Position numbers and translations under genes: made by a program
Shown: in pieces, positions 54,881-64,000 of the stretch
How the letters are laid out: the number at the start of each line of letters is the position of its first letter
How positions within the stretch are numbered: the stretch's first letter is position 1
The notes under the pieces: model-generated
Database searches by the model: none
What the model saw: only the letters and a program-made list of their open reading frames with translations
Told to the model about the DNA's origin: nothing
DNA from: Theristus sp. LFF4_11
Taxonomy: Eukaryota > Nematoda > Chromadorea > Monhysterida > Xyalidae
DNA length: 64,000 nucleotides
NCBI GenBank assembly: GCA_030248135.1
Contig: JASANC010004932.1
Span: forward strand, 62,001 to 126,000
Direction of reading: 5' to 3'

Positions 54881-57682
54881 CAGTTTTGTGTAGTTTTTTG
54901 ATTGTAACGTGGTGGGTGGTGGTGATCCTGTGTTTTCTGGTTGATGTAATTGAGTTTTCATGTCGGTTGTGCTGTATGCCGAATGTTGATTTTCTGACAA
55001 AAAGTGGAGAACGATTTGTGTTTGGCGACAATCAGCGTCGGATGCGTCATTGCCTCGTAAACGGCATGCCACCGTTTAATTACAAGTATGCAGCAGTTCA
55101 GTCTGGTGTCCGTCGCACTGCGGCACCGCAGTATGCGTCTACCTGGCGAAATCGCAAACAGCGAACTTCATGTGTTATTCATGTGGTCACGTGTCGGGTC
55201 AGGCCATTCGACGACAACAACAGCATTTCGCCTCTTCGCTTTGCCAGGTAATTGTCACGAATGAGATTGCTGAAAAATCGCAATGTAAATCGAAACAGTT
55301 TGATGTTGCGGGCAATTTACACGGGTCTTTTGTTCAGGTTATCAACAAAGTTCTGTGGTCATTTTAGTGAGTGTGCATGTCGCATTTGTGAGAATTGTGT
55401 GGGTGCTGCCGTGGCCGTTGGCCTGATCTGCTGGGATCGATGCTGAAAAACTGCATTTGTCTCAACTCAACATGACTGCACGAATGCAGTAAAAATAACC
55501 CATTCCTGATTGTTTAGATGCGTACACATATTAATACATGACACAACAAGAAGCCTGACGCGGTGGTGCACTGAGGCTTATACATGTGGCAGACCTAAAG
55601 TGCAATGAGCTCGTTTTATTGTTAATCGTCAACAACAACACTTCACAGCTCGAACGTTGGTGGAAGCTTGACTCAAGCGAGCGCAGCATGACGACAGCAA
55701 GTCTGTTGAGTCAGTGATTGTCGGATTTCTCAACTGATTACATCGCGGAATGAAACTTGATTCTGTCGTTTGTCGTCGTTGCGTTTTACCGTCAGCAATT
55801 GCCTTGGCAATCCATGTTGACACACGTGACATGCACAGAGGCGTGTTCGGTCTCAAATGAAAACAAACGTGCCGCAGAGAGACACGCCGAATAACAAATA
55901 CAACGCATGTTTCCGGTCTCTGGCGTTGTCAATGATGTTCTGCTAACACGACCAAAGAAGATAGCAACGGTACTTGCGAGAAGTTGTTGTTCGCAAACCT
56001 CACAAGTCCGCCTTTATTTCTATCTCTGGGGTGTGTACCTGAATGTCTTGTTCGTTGAGGTGTATTGCGCGCGACTTGTGTGCACCGTAACATGTCCTGG
56101 TTACGCGATAGCGCATGAGCCAGGAAATGTAGCCTCATGACACTATCGACACTGATTCTTCTGCATATTGAACATAGCTTTCAAACGACACGACAATGCA
56201 TTGGATTCTTTTCAATTAATAAATGTTGAACGTGTACATGTTCCCGTGTTGACATTGTGCCTTTCATTACCTTGAGGTTTTCGGTATCCATGGCATTGAG
56301 TTCATTTGCATCTGCATTTTCATTCGTTTATGTGCACGGTTTCAGCAGAAGTCCACCACACAGTTCATTCGTTGTTGTCGATGTAACACCTACACATGAA
56401 ACTGTCACGTCTGCAAGTGCTTGTATCTATATGTTTTGTTCTCGCATAGCTCACTTATATATTATCTAATGAGGACGCATAAGGGGATAAGTGTGTGTAA
56501 GCAGTAGAAACTTTGCTTCACAACTATTTTCAAGTTTCTGATGTGGTACACATCCAGTTCACATAAGAGCCATATTTTTCGTTTATTCACTATTCGGTTG
56601 CACATGTATTTGTATACAAATAAAACTTCAACATTTGCGGTATTTCAGGCATTTAGCGACCACTAAAACCACTAAAATAACGATCAGACTTCAGATCGCT
56701 GATACTGGTGCCCAGGACATAGTGTACCAGAGGAACGCAATGTCTCGTTTTGTGGCAAAGGCACGACTCACGGGACAGGCCTATGTTTTTTTTCAAAAGT
56801 CGGTTCTGCAATTTGCAGAATTTTGCGTAAAAAATTTCTGCAAAAATGAAATTCGGTTTCTGCAAATTTCAAAAACACGACAAAAATGTTTTTTTGTGCT
56901 TGTTTAATGTCATTTTTTTCGCTCTGAGCATCATTTCTCAACGATGCGCAGAATTGCAATTGCCAATTGCATCGTTTTACCAAGAAAAATTCATAAAAAG
57001 AACACATATACCAAACCAGATTGCCAAACCAAACAAATCACCAATCATTCGTTTCAAATCATTCAACCTAATTCAGAGACTTCAAAGCGTTGCTGCAGAT
57101 AAGCACATAAGCTTTATTGTTGATGACGTACGCACAGCTATGTAGGTACATACCAGTGACAAAAAGGTATTGTCTTCCGTTGATTTTCACCCTCCTCCCC
57201 CAGTTCCAAAAAACCCGAAGGTACCGAAAGTCCTCGTAGATTGTTGTAGGAGGAGTGTGGATATTGGCTGAACCGTCCGTTCCGTGAGCCAGGGGAAGGG
57301 GGGGAACAATGCTGCGCCGAATGCATGCATCTGCGCAACGCTTTGTCCATGGCAAAGCAGTGTCAGTGATCGAAGATGTAATCTTTAATTTGGTAGTTTT
57401 TGTTACTATTTGCTCGAAATTCATCGATTAATAGTTTCGTGTGTCAAAAATGGCAGCGGAAATAATAAATAAACGGCGCAAAAATATGGCTCTTGTACTG
57501 TATCTGGAGTACCACTCAGTTGTGTGGGTCATGCCATATTCCTCCTTTTATATGCGTCTCCGCATTTTTAGATAATATTCTGATTTTAATATTCCCAAAA
57601 TCGGAAAAATTCAGAATGCGTTGGGTTTTTCTTCCGAACTTCCCATTCGGCTTACAGCGCACTGATTTCATTTTTCGTTGAG
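54881..57682. other. repeat-bearing region, no clear gene
   Basis: A short dispersed repeat (TATGCGTCTACCTGGCGAAA, then CGAACTTCATGT) lies at 55132-55180; it recurs at 40040-40090 and in part at 47170-47200. A copy of the ACCCGAAGGTACC repeat is at 57184-57310. A possible exon starts after TATTTCAG at 56649 (LQIADTGAQDIVYQRNAMSR), with no clear donor. Upstream exons of the gene at 57683 should lie here. Confidence 0.35.
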
Positions 57683-60191
57683 AGATGTGCCGTCAGCTTC
57701 CACGGCCGATTTACCCGAAATCGTCACGATTCAGTATCTAAAGTGCCTTAAGAAATCTAAGCCAAAATCCCTGATCAGCGCATTGAATTACGTCGGACGG
57801 GGGGGGGGTCCGGGGGGGGGGGGGGGGGGCAAAGTTCATCGGGGGGGGGTTGAGGGTTGCTACGCATTGTATTCGTCCTGTTGGTGGAGGCCATGTGTGG
57901 GGGGGGGGGATGCGCTGTGTCTGAAAGGGTCGGGGAAAAAATTTAACTAAATTTCAGAATCTACGAATAGAACTATCGTGAGAAACGTTTTTGTTCGACT
58001 GAGTTTCGAAGGTGGAAATTTGAATTTCAGATCAAAAATTGAAAGGCGACATTTGAAACCAGGTCAAGCTGAATTTTGAGAAATGCCCAATTTTTTGCCC
58101 AAAAAAGGATCGTGGCAAAAAAATAAAAAACCTCCGAATGAAATTACCCCAGGAAACTATTTTTGTTTGGTTGGAAACAACTTTAGACAAAAATTGCCCA
58201 TTTTTTGCCCAGGTCGGGGCAAATTAAATTAAAACTTAATTTTCAGTTACGAAACAATTTCAGACAAAAATTGAAAAATAAATTTGAAAAATTTAAAACG
58301 TCTTGCAAATGAAGAGCGGTATGACTAGCGCTCGTGGCCAAAAAATATGAAATTTTGACATTTTGGGCAAGTAGCAAAAAAAACGATCCTACTAAGTTCC
58401 TGAATTACCCCAGAAAATTTTTCGACTCGGGGGGGCGAAACACCTACGGGTAACCCGAGTTAGGTATTGGGGGGGGGGGTTTTGTTTGGTTATGAAACAA
58501 CTTTGGAAAAGGTGGCCGACGGGCAAATAAGACCGGACTTTGACTACAGCGACCAATCGACCGCTTTTTTTTTTGAGGGGGGGGGGGGGGGGGGGGGGGG
58601 CGCTTTTAAACAATTTACACAAATCCGAAGGGGGGGGTAACACACGTGAAACAGGAGAACAAATTGAACCAGATCCACTGACTTTTTGGTGGTATTAAAT
58701 TTAGCAAATTTTCAGTTGTGCCCAGGGGGTTTTTGTGAAATTCTGGCTTGTACGACAGAAACTTTAGAAAAAGGCCCATGCTCTAACGGTTGTGGCAAAA
58801 AATTTTCGCAATATTACAGAAAGGGGTGGGGGGGGGGGGGGGGGGTTACCCCAGGAAAATTCTGGTTATGACGATCATGAAATTTCTAAAATCGTGCCCG
58901 GTTATAATTTTTGGGCTATTTGTAAAATAGGGGGTGGGGGGTGGGGGGGTGGGGGGGGGGGGGTGGGGGGGGGGGGTTTTGTGCCAAAAAAGGCTCGTGG
59001 CAAAAAATGTTGAATTTTTAAAATCTACGGCTGAAAGTTTTTGCCAGGTATTTTCCTGAATTTTTGTCTGCCAGGGTCGAAAATCGGATTCTACATCTAA
59101 ACTTCCTGAGGTGACCCCGTGCTGGGTATTTTGGAACCAGGTCAAAACCTTTGATTTTGTAAATGCCCAATGCCCGAAAAAGTCCGGCAAAAAAAGTAAT
59201 TGGTTTTTTCGGATCAATTTTAGCCGAAAAGGCACGTGGAACACAAGCCGGTTGTCACCACTGATACTGAGAATTATGTAGGTGAGATTTTTATGTTGGT
59301 AGAAATTTAAAGGGGGGTTGGGTTGGGGGGTGGGTGCTGGGGCAGGAAACTTTTTTTTTGACTACAATGCGGTATTGAGGTAAAAGGGGGTGTTGTGACA
59401 GTTAAATAGATTGCTGAAGTTTGTAAAGGCTTTATTTGCATATGTTTTTTTTTAGAAATTTGTCCGCTCGCTTCGCTCGCTCGCGCATCCGCATGATCTC
59501 TTTGAGATATGCTGATCGTCAACATATTGAAAGTGCAATAGTTATAACTTTTATGCTGTATCCAGTTCAGATTTGTTGCTTCTTCAAACAATGTGTTTAC
59601 TGGATTTCATTTTGAAGCACAGTATCTGTCTGTGCGTACGGCTTTTGAAACACATCTTCCGTGTGCGCAGCCATTATTTACAGAGGAAACCCGCTGGCGA
59701 CTATTCAGGCGAAGTCTGTCTCATAAATCACCTAATTTGCCGATTTTGCCTGATTTGCATGTGATAAGCGGGTGGATATCCAAAGCTCACAGTGCATATG
59801 TAGAAATCGCTGGGGAGTATTTGAGTTATTGATTGCCAGTTCATGTACGGATCCAATAATAATCGTTCAAATTGAACTTGATCAAATTTATGGGCACACA
59901 AACACGCGCTCAATCGATCGTCCAGCATTGCAGCAGTGTTCATTGTTGTTGTCCAACAATGCAACCACACTGAGATTTTTTCAAAACGTCTTAGGTGACT
60001 TTTGACACTTCAAAACTCAAATATTTATTAATAGGTGTCCAGCAGAAAGCTTTCTGGTGTCTGGAGATGAAACTGTCTCAAAACGGTTGTCAGCAGCACT
60101 GAAAAAGCAATATGTTGATGCTTTAGAAAAGAACACCCAATATAGGGATGTTATGCTTGGCAGGCGACTTCAGCTATCAAATTCAATATAA
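57683..60191 (+). CDS. unrecognised protein, three 3' exons
   Basis: Exons 57683-57791, 59623-59824 and 60043-60191 join in phase and end with TAA; AATAAA follows at 60257. The reading frame gives about 152 residues: DLPEIVTIQYLKCLKKSKPK, YLSVRTAFETHLPC, LFTEETRWRLFRRSLSHKSP, SGWISKAHSAYVEIAGEYL and VSGDETVSKRLSAALKKQY, ending RLQLSNSI. It looks like ordinary globular/helical protein. Codon use is more AT-rich than in neighbouring genes, which could mean a transposon gene or a recently acquired one. The first part (EIVTIQYLKCLKKSKPKSLI) faintly recalls core-binding domains of tyrosine recombinases, but no catalytic R..HxxR..Y set is seen. No function assigned; upstream exons not found. Confidence 0.5.
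57792..59400. repeat. degenerate tandem array with long poly-G tracts
   Basis: G runs of 8-20 recur (57800-57835, 58470-58480, 58577-58600, 58826-58846, 58930-58975). The DNA between is a degenerate repeat: variants of TTGCCCAAAAAAGG..CGTGGCAAAAAA, TTACCCCAGGAAA and GAAACAACTTT appear several times, about 200 bases apart. It fills the intron 57792-59622. Such G tracts can form quadruplexes and are prone to length error in assembly. Confidence 0.7.
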
Positions 60192-60256
60192 ATACCACAG
60201 TGCTTTGTGTCTTTTTGGCAAATTAAATTAAAATTAATATTAAATTTTGAAAATTG

Positions 60257-60262
60257 AATAAA
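60257..60262 (+). terminator. poly(A) signal after the unrecognised gene
   Basis: AATAAA, 66 bases past the TAA at 60189-60191, supports a real gene 3' end here. Confidence 0.5.
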
Positions 60263-62699
60263 AACAAATTAAAAATTAAGAAAATTAAAAAAAAATTGTG
60301 AAAACGTTGTTTTTGCAATTTTTCTGAATCGAAAATTTTGGTGTCATCCAAAATTTTTAGCTGTCTCAAGTCCTGGTAACGAAGACAGGCAATTAGCCGC
60401 GGTGTTCCTCTGCATAATCACCTGTGTTGTCTCACTGTGAGGTTTCTCAAGAGAAACAGCCGTATCCTGAACCTCAGACGCACAAAAAAGCGTGTTTGTT
60501 TATGAGCGCGGGCACCGTTTATGAGCACACACACTCAGCGCATCTCAATCCGTGCCATAGCCGTTCGGTGTCTCCGTGTGCTCGACAACACAGTCCGCAT
60601 ACTAAATCATCTGCCGAACATACACAACGAATGCTTCATACAAGCAACAACCTTGTGTCCTAGTAGACACACGTCCACGCATGATGTAGCATCGCTGCAA
60701 AACCTCGAAACAAACAGCCGACAACTCTTGCGGGGCTCAGCACCGTGCGCACCATACGCAATAACTTGAGTACAAGGAATAAGATTGAACGCACGTGCCT
60801 CGCGCACAAACATATAATAGATCGATACAAAAGCACGGGCTGCTGCAAACACGGTGAACATGTGCCATGCATACACATCTGGGCAGCTTGTAAAATGTGT
60901 GCGCTGGCAAATATGCGTCGGACGCAAGATATTGCGCTTGTTACAGTGGAATACGCCAACGTGTGCGTGTGTATATCAGTCACATAGGGGCACGCAACGC
61001 TGCGCGCTGCACTTTTCGAGCGTGGACATGGCGCATAGAAACAACAATCATACGCGTTGTTCAGGGTGGCATGTGGCTGCGAGAGATATGTACTGTATAT
61101 ATACGAATCCGTTTGCGACTCCGTGCTCATGTATGTGCATTGCGCTGTACGATATCGCGGTGCGCAGCATATCAGCGACATGGCAGGCACTATGACATTC
61201 ATATTAGCACGCACCGAATCGACTGAATTGCAGCAGCGCAGCCCGCACTGCTGAGCTACCACGTGAAATGGCTGCTATCTGGCGAACGGCGAATGAAGAT
61301 GGTCGCTTGTGCCCGGATATACATACACATGTTCTCGAATATATTGCATAATGATTGTAACTATGACCGCGATCAGCGGATGAACTCTTGAGAAGCGCAG
61401 GACATCACCGCGCACCACTCCTTTTACAATTCCGATCACCCTGTGTGCGTGGCCTGCGCCGCCAGCGCACGTTGCAAGCGTGTCGGACTCGAACCGGCTG
61501 CTATATATGGTGCTCTCATTACTGTCATTATCAGTAAGTTGTATTGCGAGCACACGAACATGTACACTTGTTATGTATGCAGTGCACGTGCGCGGCGTCA
61601 GTTCATCAACGCCTTCGACACACATTGCACATGGCATATCATGTAAACAAGTGATCTGCCTCAGCCAACGGCTCGGCGTGTGTGTGTGCCTGTGCCTGTC
61701 CGGCACCCGATGCACATTGTCGAGGCGGCCTTTGATATGTGTCACTTCGATGTGTAATGATTGTGTTTGCAGTCATCTGAGGTGCATTCATGGCATTGCA
61801 TGCGAACGACAGTGCACTTTGTTTCTGCAGTACATATTGCTGATGCTGTTGGTAGTTTTGCAGTTTTTTTGTTTGGGACGCAGCTTACATGCTTGCGCCA
61901 GTCGACAAATATATCCACAGCTGTAAATAACGTCAGTTCTTTTTCTCTCAATATTCAAACGCGCCAGCCGCACCCGGACGCAATTTTGCGCATGCCCATC
62001 ACGCAATCATGCTCCACTCCAACTGTGTTTGTTTAGTTTCATTTTCATTGGGGTGCTGGGTTTTTGGTCTATTTTTTAAACCACTGGTTTTTTTTCAAGC
62101 GGTTCGCAAATTTTAGGTTTCCCAGGAGGGTTTTTTTTATTTTTTGGTTTGAACATTTGCGATATCTCTCTCGTTATCTGATGGAGATAAAAAATAATGC
62201 AGCCCAAACGTGCAGTTCTTCTGCAACAACGCACATTGACGTCAAATAACGTGCATCAGATCAACTTTATATCACTTATTTTTTACATGTATGTCGGGTG
62301 ACGCCAATGATCTGATCAGCAAAACGCGCTTTCAGCATTCCCGTTGCGGTTTCATGTTTTTACTTTGTTGAAATCAATATTAAACAAATGGAAAGCCTAA
62401 AAAACAAAAAAAAACTGCGTGTGTTCGTTTTTGTCACGGCTGTTGATTGCCACTCACTTTTGCGATCCGCAGAAATAAAATAAAGATGAGGCAACCAAAT
62501 TACGGAGTACCCAATTTCACTCAAGCGAATGAGACTGGAAACACGATTAGAATGAGACGAGAGTGTTATGGCGCCAGGATAAAAGCAGGTTTGCAGCAGG
62601 AGTGTCAATATAAAAATCACTAAGTGATGTTTTCATGCCCTGGGTTCTGAATTTGTGGCTGTGAATAAAAATCCATCTCCTTCGACCGCTTTTTTGCCT
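60263..62699. other. intergenic, no gene recognised
   Basis: 60420-61950 is less AT-rich and full of CACAC/GTGTG and CGTG words. A 200-codon minus-strand frame (60660-61262) has an irregular composition (many Cys, Ser, Arg) and no splice or domain support. Nothing else is defensible. Confidence 0.35.
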
Positions 62700-63095
62700 A
62701 GGATTAGAGTTAGCATGGAGAATAAAACCGGTGTTTTCTAAAAAAGGGTTTATTTACGTTTTTTTGCGAAAGTAACAAAACACTTCTTTACCTTTAAATT
62801 TTTCCTAACTTTAAAACTTCAAAACTATTGGCTGGCTGATATCGCAAAATGCAAGATATTACATTTGGGAAACCTGAAAAAATTGAACTGCGGGAAACTG
62901 GATTTGTGAAATGTCAGATTTACTTTTTTGCTCCTTCAAATACTAATTTGGACTGTATTTGTGGTTTTTGATAGGAAGGGACAACTTCTGACAGCTTTTG
63001 GGTGCTGAAAAAAAAACGCAATTTTAAAACGAAAATAAAACTATTTTTTTCTGGTCATATTAAAAAAACGGTTTTTTACCAACCCTAGTGCCTAG
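62700..63095. mobile_element. about 395-bp element with inverted CTAGG(G/A)TT ends
   Basis: CCTAGGATTAGAGTTAGCATGG with AATAAAACCGGTGTTTT at the left is partly mirrored by AAAAAACGGTTTTTTACCAACCCTAG at the right. A related left end is at 49121-49160 (GTTAGGGTTGGCATGAG, AATAAAACCGGTGTTTT). No ORF. A short non-autonomous element is likely; the class is not determined. Confidence 0.5.
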
Positions 63096-63603
63096 TATTA
63101 CTCTTGTTCTCGCTCTTTGATTCCGTGCCGTTTTTGAAGTAGCACATTTGAAATTGGTGCACCGCATGAGACAAATGTTTTTGCGGGAACGTTGTTCTTG
63201 TTTGAAAGCCAATACTGCCGGTCCACGCATTATTGCGTGAAGCGCCCTTTTGCTGTTGCAATACGTAATCATGTTTGCCGTCCAGTTTCAGATTCACAAC
63301 AAAAGTCATATCTGGTGTTGTTCGATTTCAACCAGCCAGGAGACCGATTCACTTTATTACACTGTACTTTTTCAGCCCACCCCTTCGTTGCACATTCATT
63401 GTCGATGCGTTGCCGTGCTGAATGTTGCGCTCCACTGTCAGTGCTCGCATAGAGGCAGCGAACCGCGGTGTACGAAAGAAAGCATAACAAACGTTCTGCG
63501 ATTTCCGTGAACAGCGACAAATTTGGATATTCGCTACCTGCGTCGGTCACACATTTGTTGTGTGATCAGCGCCAAATCATAAGTCAGCATTTTTCGCTAC
63601 GCC

Positions 63604-63964
63604 ATGGGCCGTTGTATGTCGAAAGAGGAAAAGGAGCAGGGCAAACGGAACCGTCGCATCGACGACGACCTCCGCAAGGATCGCTCCATGAACATGCGCA
63701 TCATAAAGCTGCTGTTGCTCGGTGAGGCTGCGCTGGTTGCTCAATAATTGCTGGGCATTATTAAGTTTAAGAACAAGTCCGACATGTTGCGGTCTGTTTT
63801 GGTGTGTAATATTTGTCAGGAGTCATGGTTGTCTTTATTCGATTGCGGGACGCGTTTGGAAGAAATCATTTCACGACACGACCAGTACTTTCATAAACTA
63901 TACATGGCTTTCTGTTTGTAGGTGCTGGTGAATCGGGCAAGTCGACAATATTGAAGCAAATGAA
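63604..63964 (+). CDS. heterotrimeric G-protein alpha subunit, 5' two exons (partial)
   Basis: Exon 1 (63604-63721) begins ATG in a good context (GCCATGG) and encodes MGRCMSKEEKEQGKR, then a basic/acidic helix and IIKLLLLG. Exon 2 (63922-63964) completes GAGESGKSTILKQMK, the G1/P-loop of G-alpha proteins, and ends at GTGAGT. The gene continues beyond the window. G alpha binds and hydrolyses GTP and couples 7TM receptors to effectors at the plasma membrane. Gly2 could be myristoylated; the nearest Cys is at position 4, where most Gi/o-type subunits have MGC. The split of the P-loop glycine codon by an intron is visible. The subfamily cannot be decided from 54 residues. Confidence 0.9.
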
Positions 63965-64000
63965 GTGAGTTACCACTTGCAGCGTTCATCATCATTGGTC

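Noticed and set aside
60660..61262. 200-codon open frame on the minus strand
   Set aside because: Irregular Cys/Ser/Arg-rich composition, no signal peptide, no domain, no splice support; overlapping frames on the other strand are similarly long in this less AT-rich stretch.

Overview
The window is nuclear DNA from an invertebrate animal. The genes have many introns and their exons join in frame at GT/AG sites. They encode animal-specific proteins: attractin, an EGF/sushi/C-type-lectin protein, a TSP1-bearing 7TM receptor and a G-protein alpha subunit. Exons are GC-rich at third codon positions, while introns and intergenic DNA are AT-rich and full of small inverted-repeat transposons. A nematode-grade ecdysozoan would fit, but nothing seen fixes the phylum.

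Layout. 1-1748 (+): 3' end of a coiled-coil gene. 3519-11664 (-): secreted protein with EGF-like domains, about 13 sushi (CCP) domains and a C-type lectin domain. 11706-12092 (+): possible secreted ORF, head-to-head with it. 13071-16532 (+): secretin/adhesion-class 7TM receptor with a TSP1 module. 16940-21097 (-): complete WDR46/UTP7 gene, 12 exons, 550 aa, all junctions in phase. 21098-23185: transposon-rich. 23185-25818 (-): acidic N-terminus plus coiled coils. 26909-47527 (+): complete attractin gene, 30 exons, about 1,389 aa. Its largest intron (31518-38369) holds a complete GT10 alpha-1,3-fucosyltransferase gene on the opposite strand (32272-34703). 48619-49416 (-): two-exon, 87-aa signal-peptide precursor with dibasic sites, resembling a neuropeptide precursor. 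50864-54880: 4-kb near-perfect palindrome centred on two mariner-type transposase ends. 57683-60191 (+): 3' part of an unrecognised gene whose intron holds a poly-G array. 63604-63964 (+): first two exons of a G-alpha gene, running off the window.

The genes do not form one pathway. Several act at the cell surface or in the secretory route (attractin, fucosyltransferase, EGF/CCP/lectin protein, 7TM receptor, peptide precursor, G alpha), while WDR46 is a nucleolar ribosome-assembly factor.

Mobile DNA makes up much of the rest. At least six families of short inverted-repeat elements recur, some nested, mostly in introns. Exon limits come from reading splice signals by eye and checking phase and protein homology. 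Where phases did not close, the entry says so.
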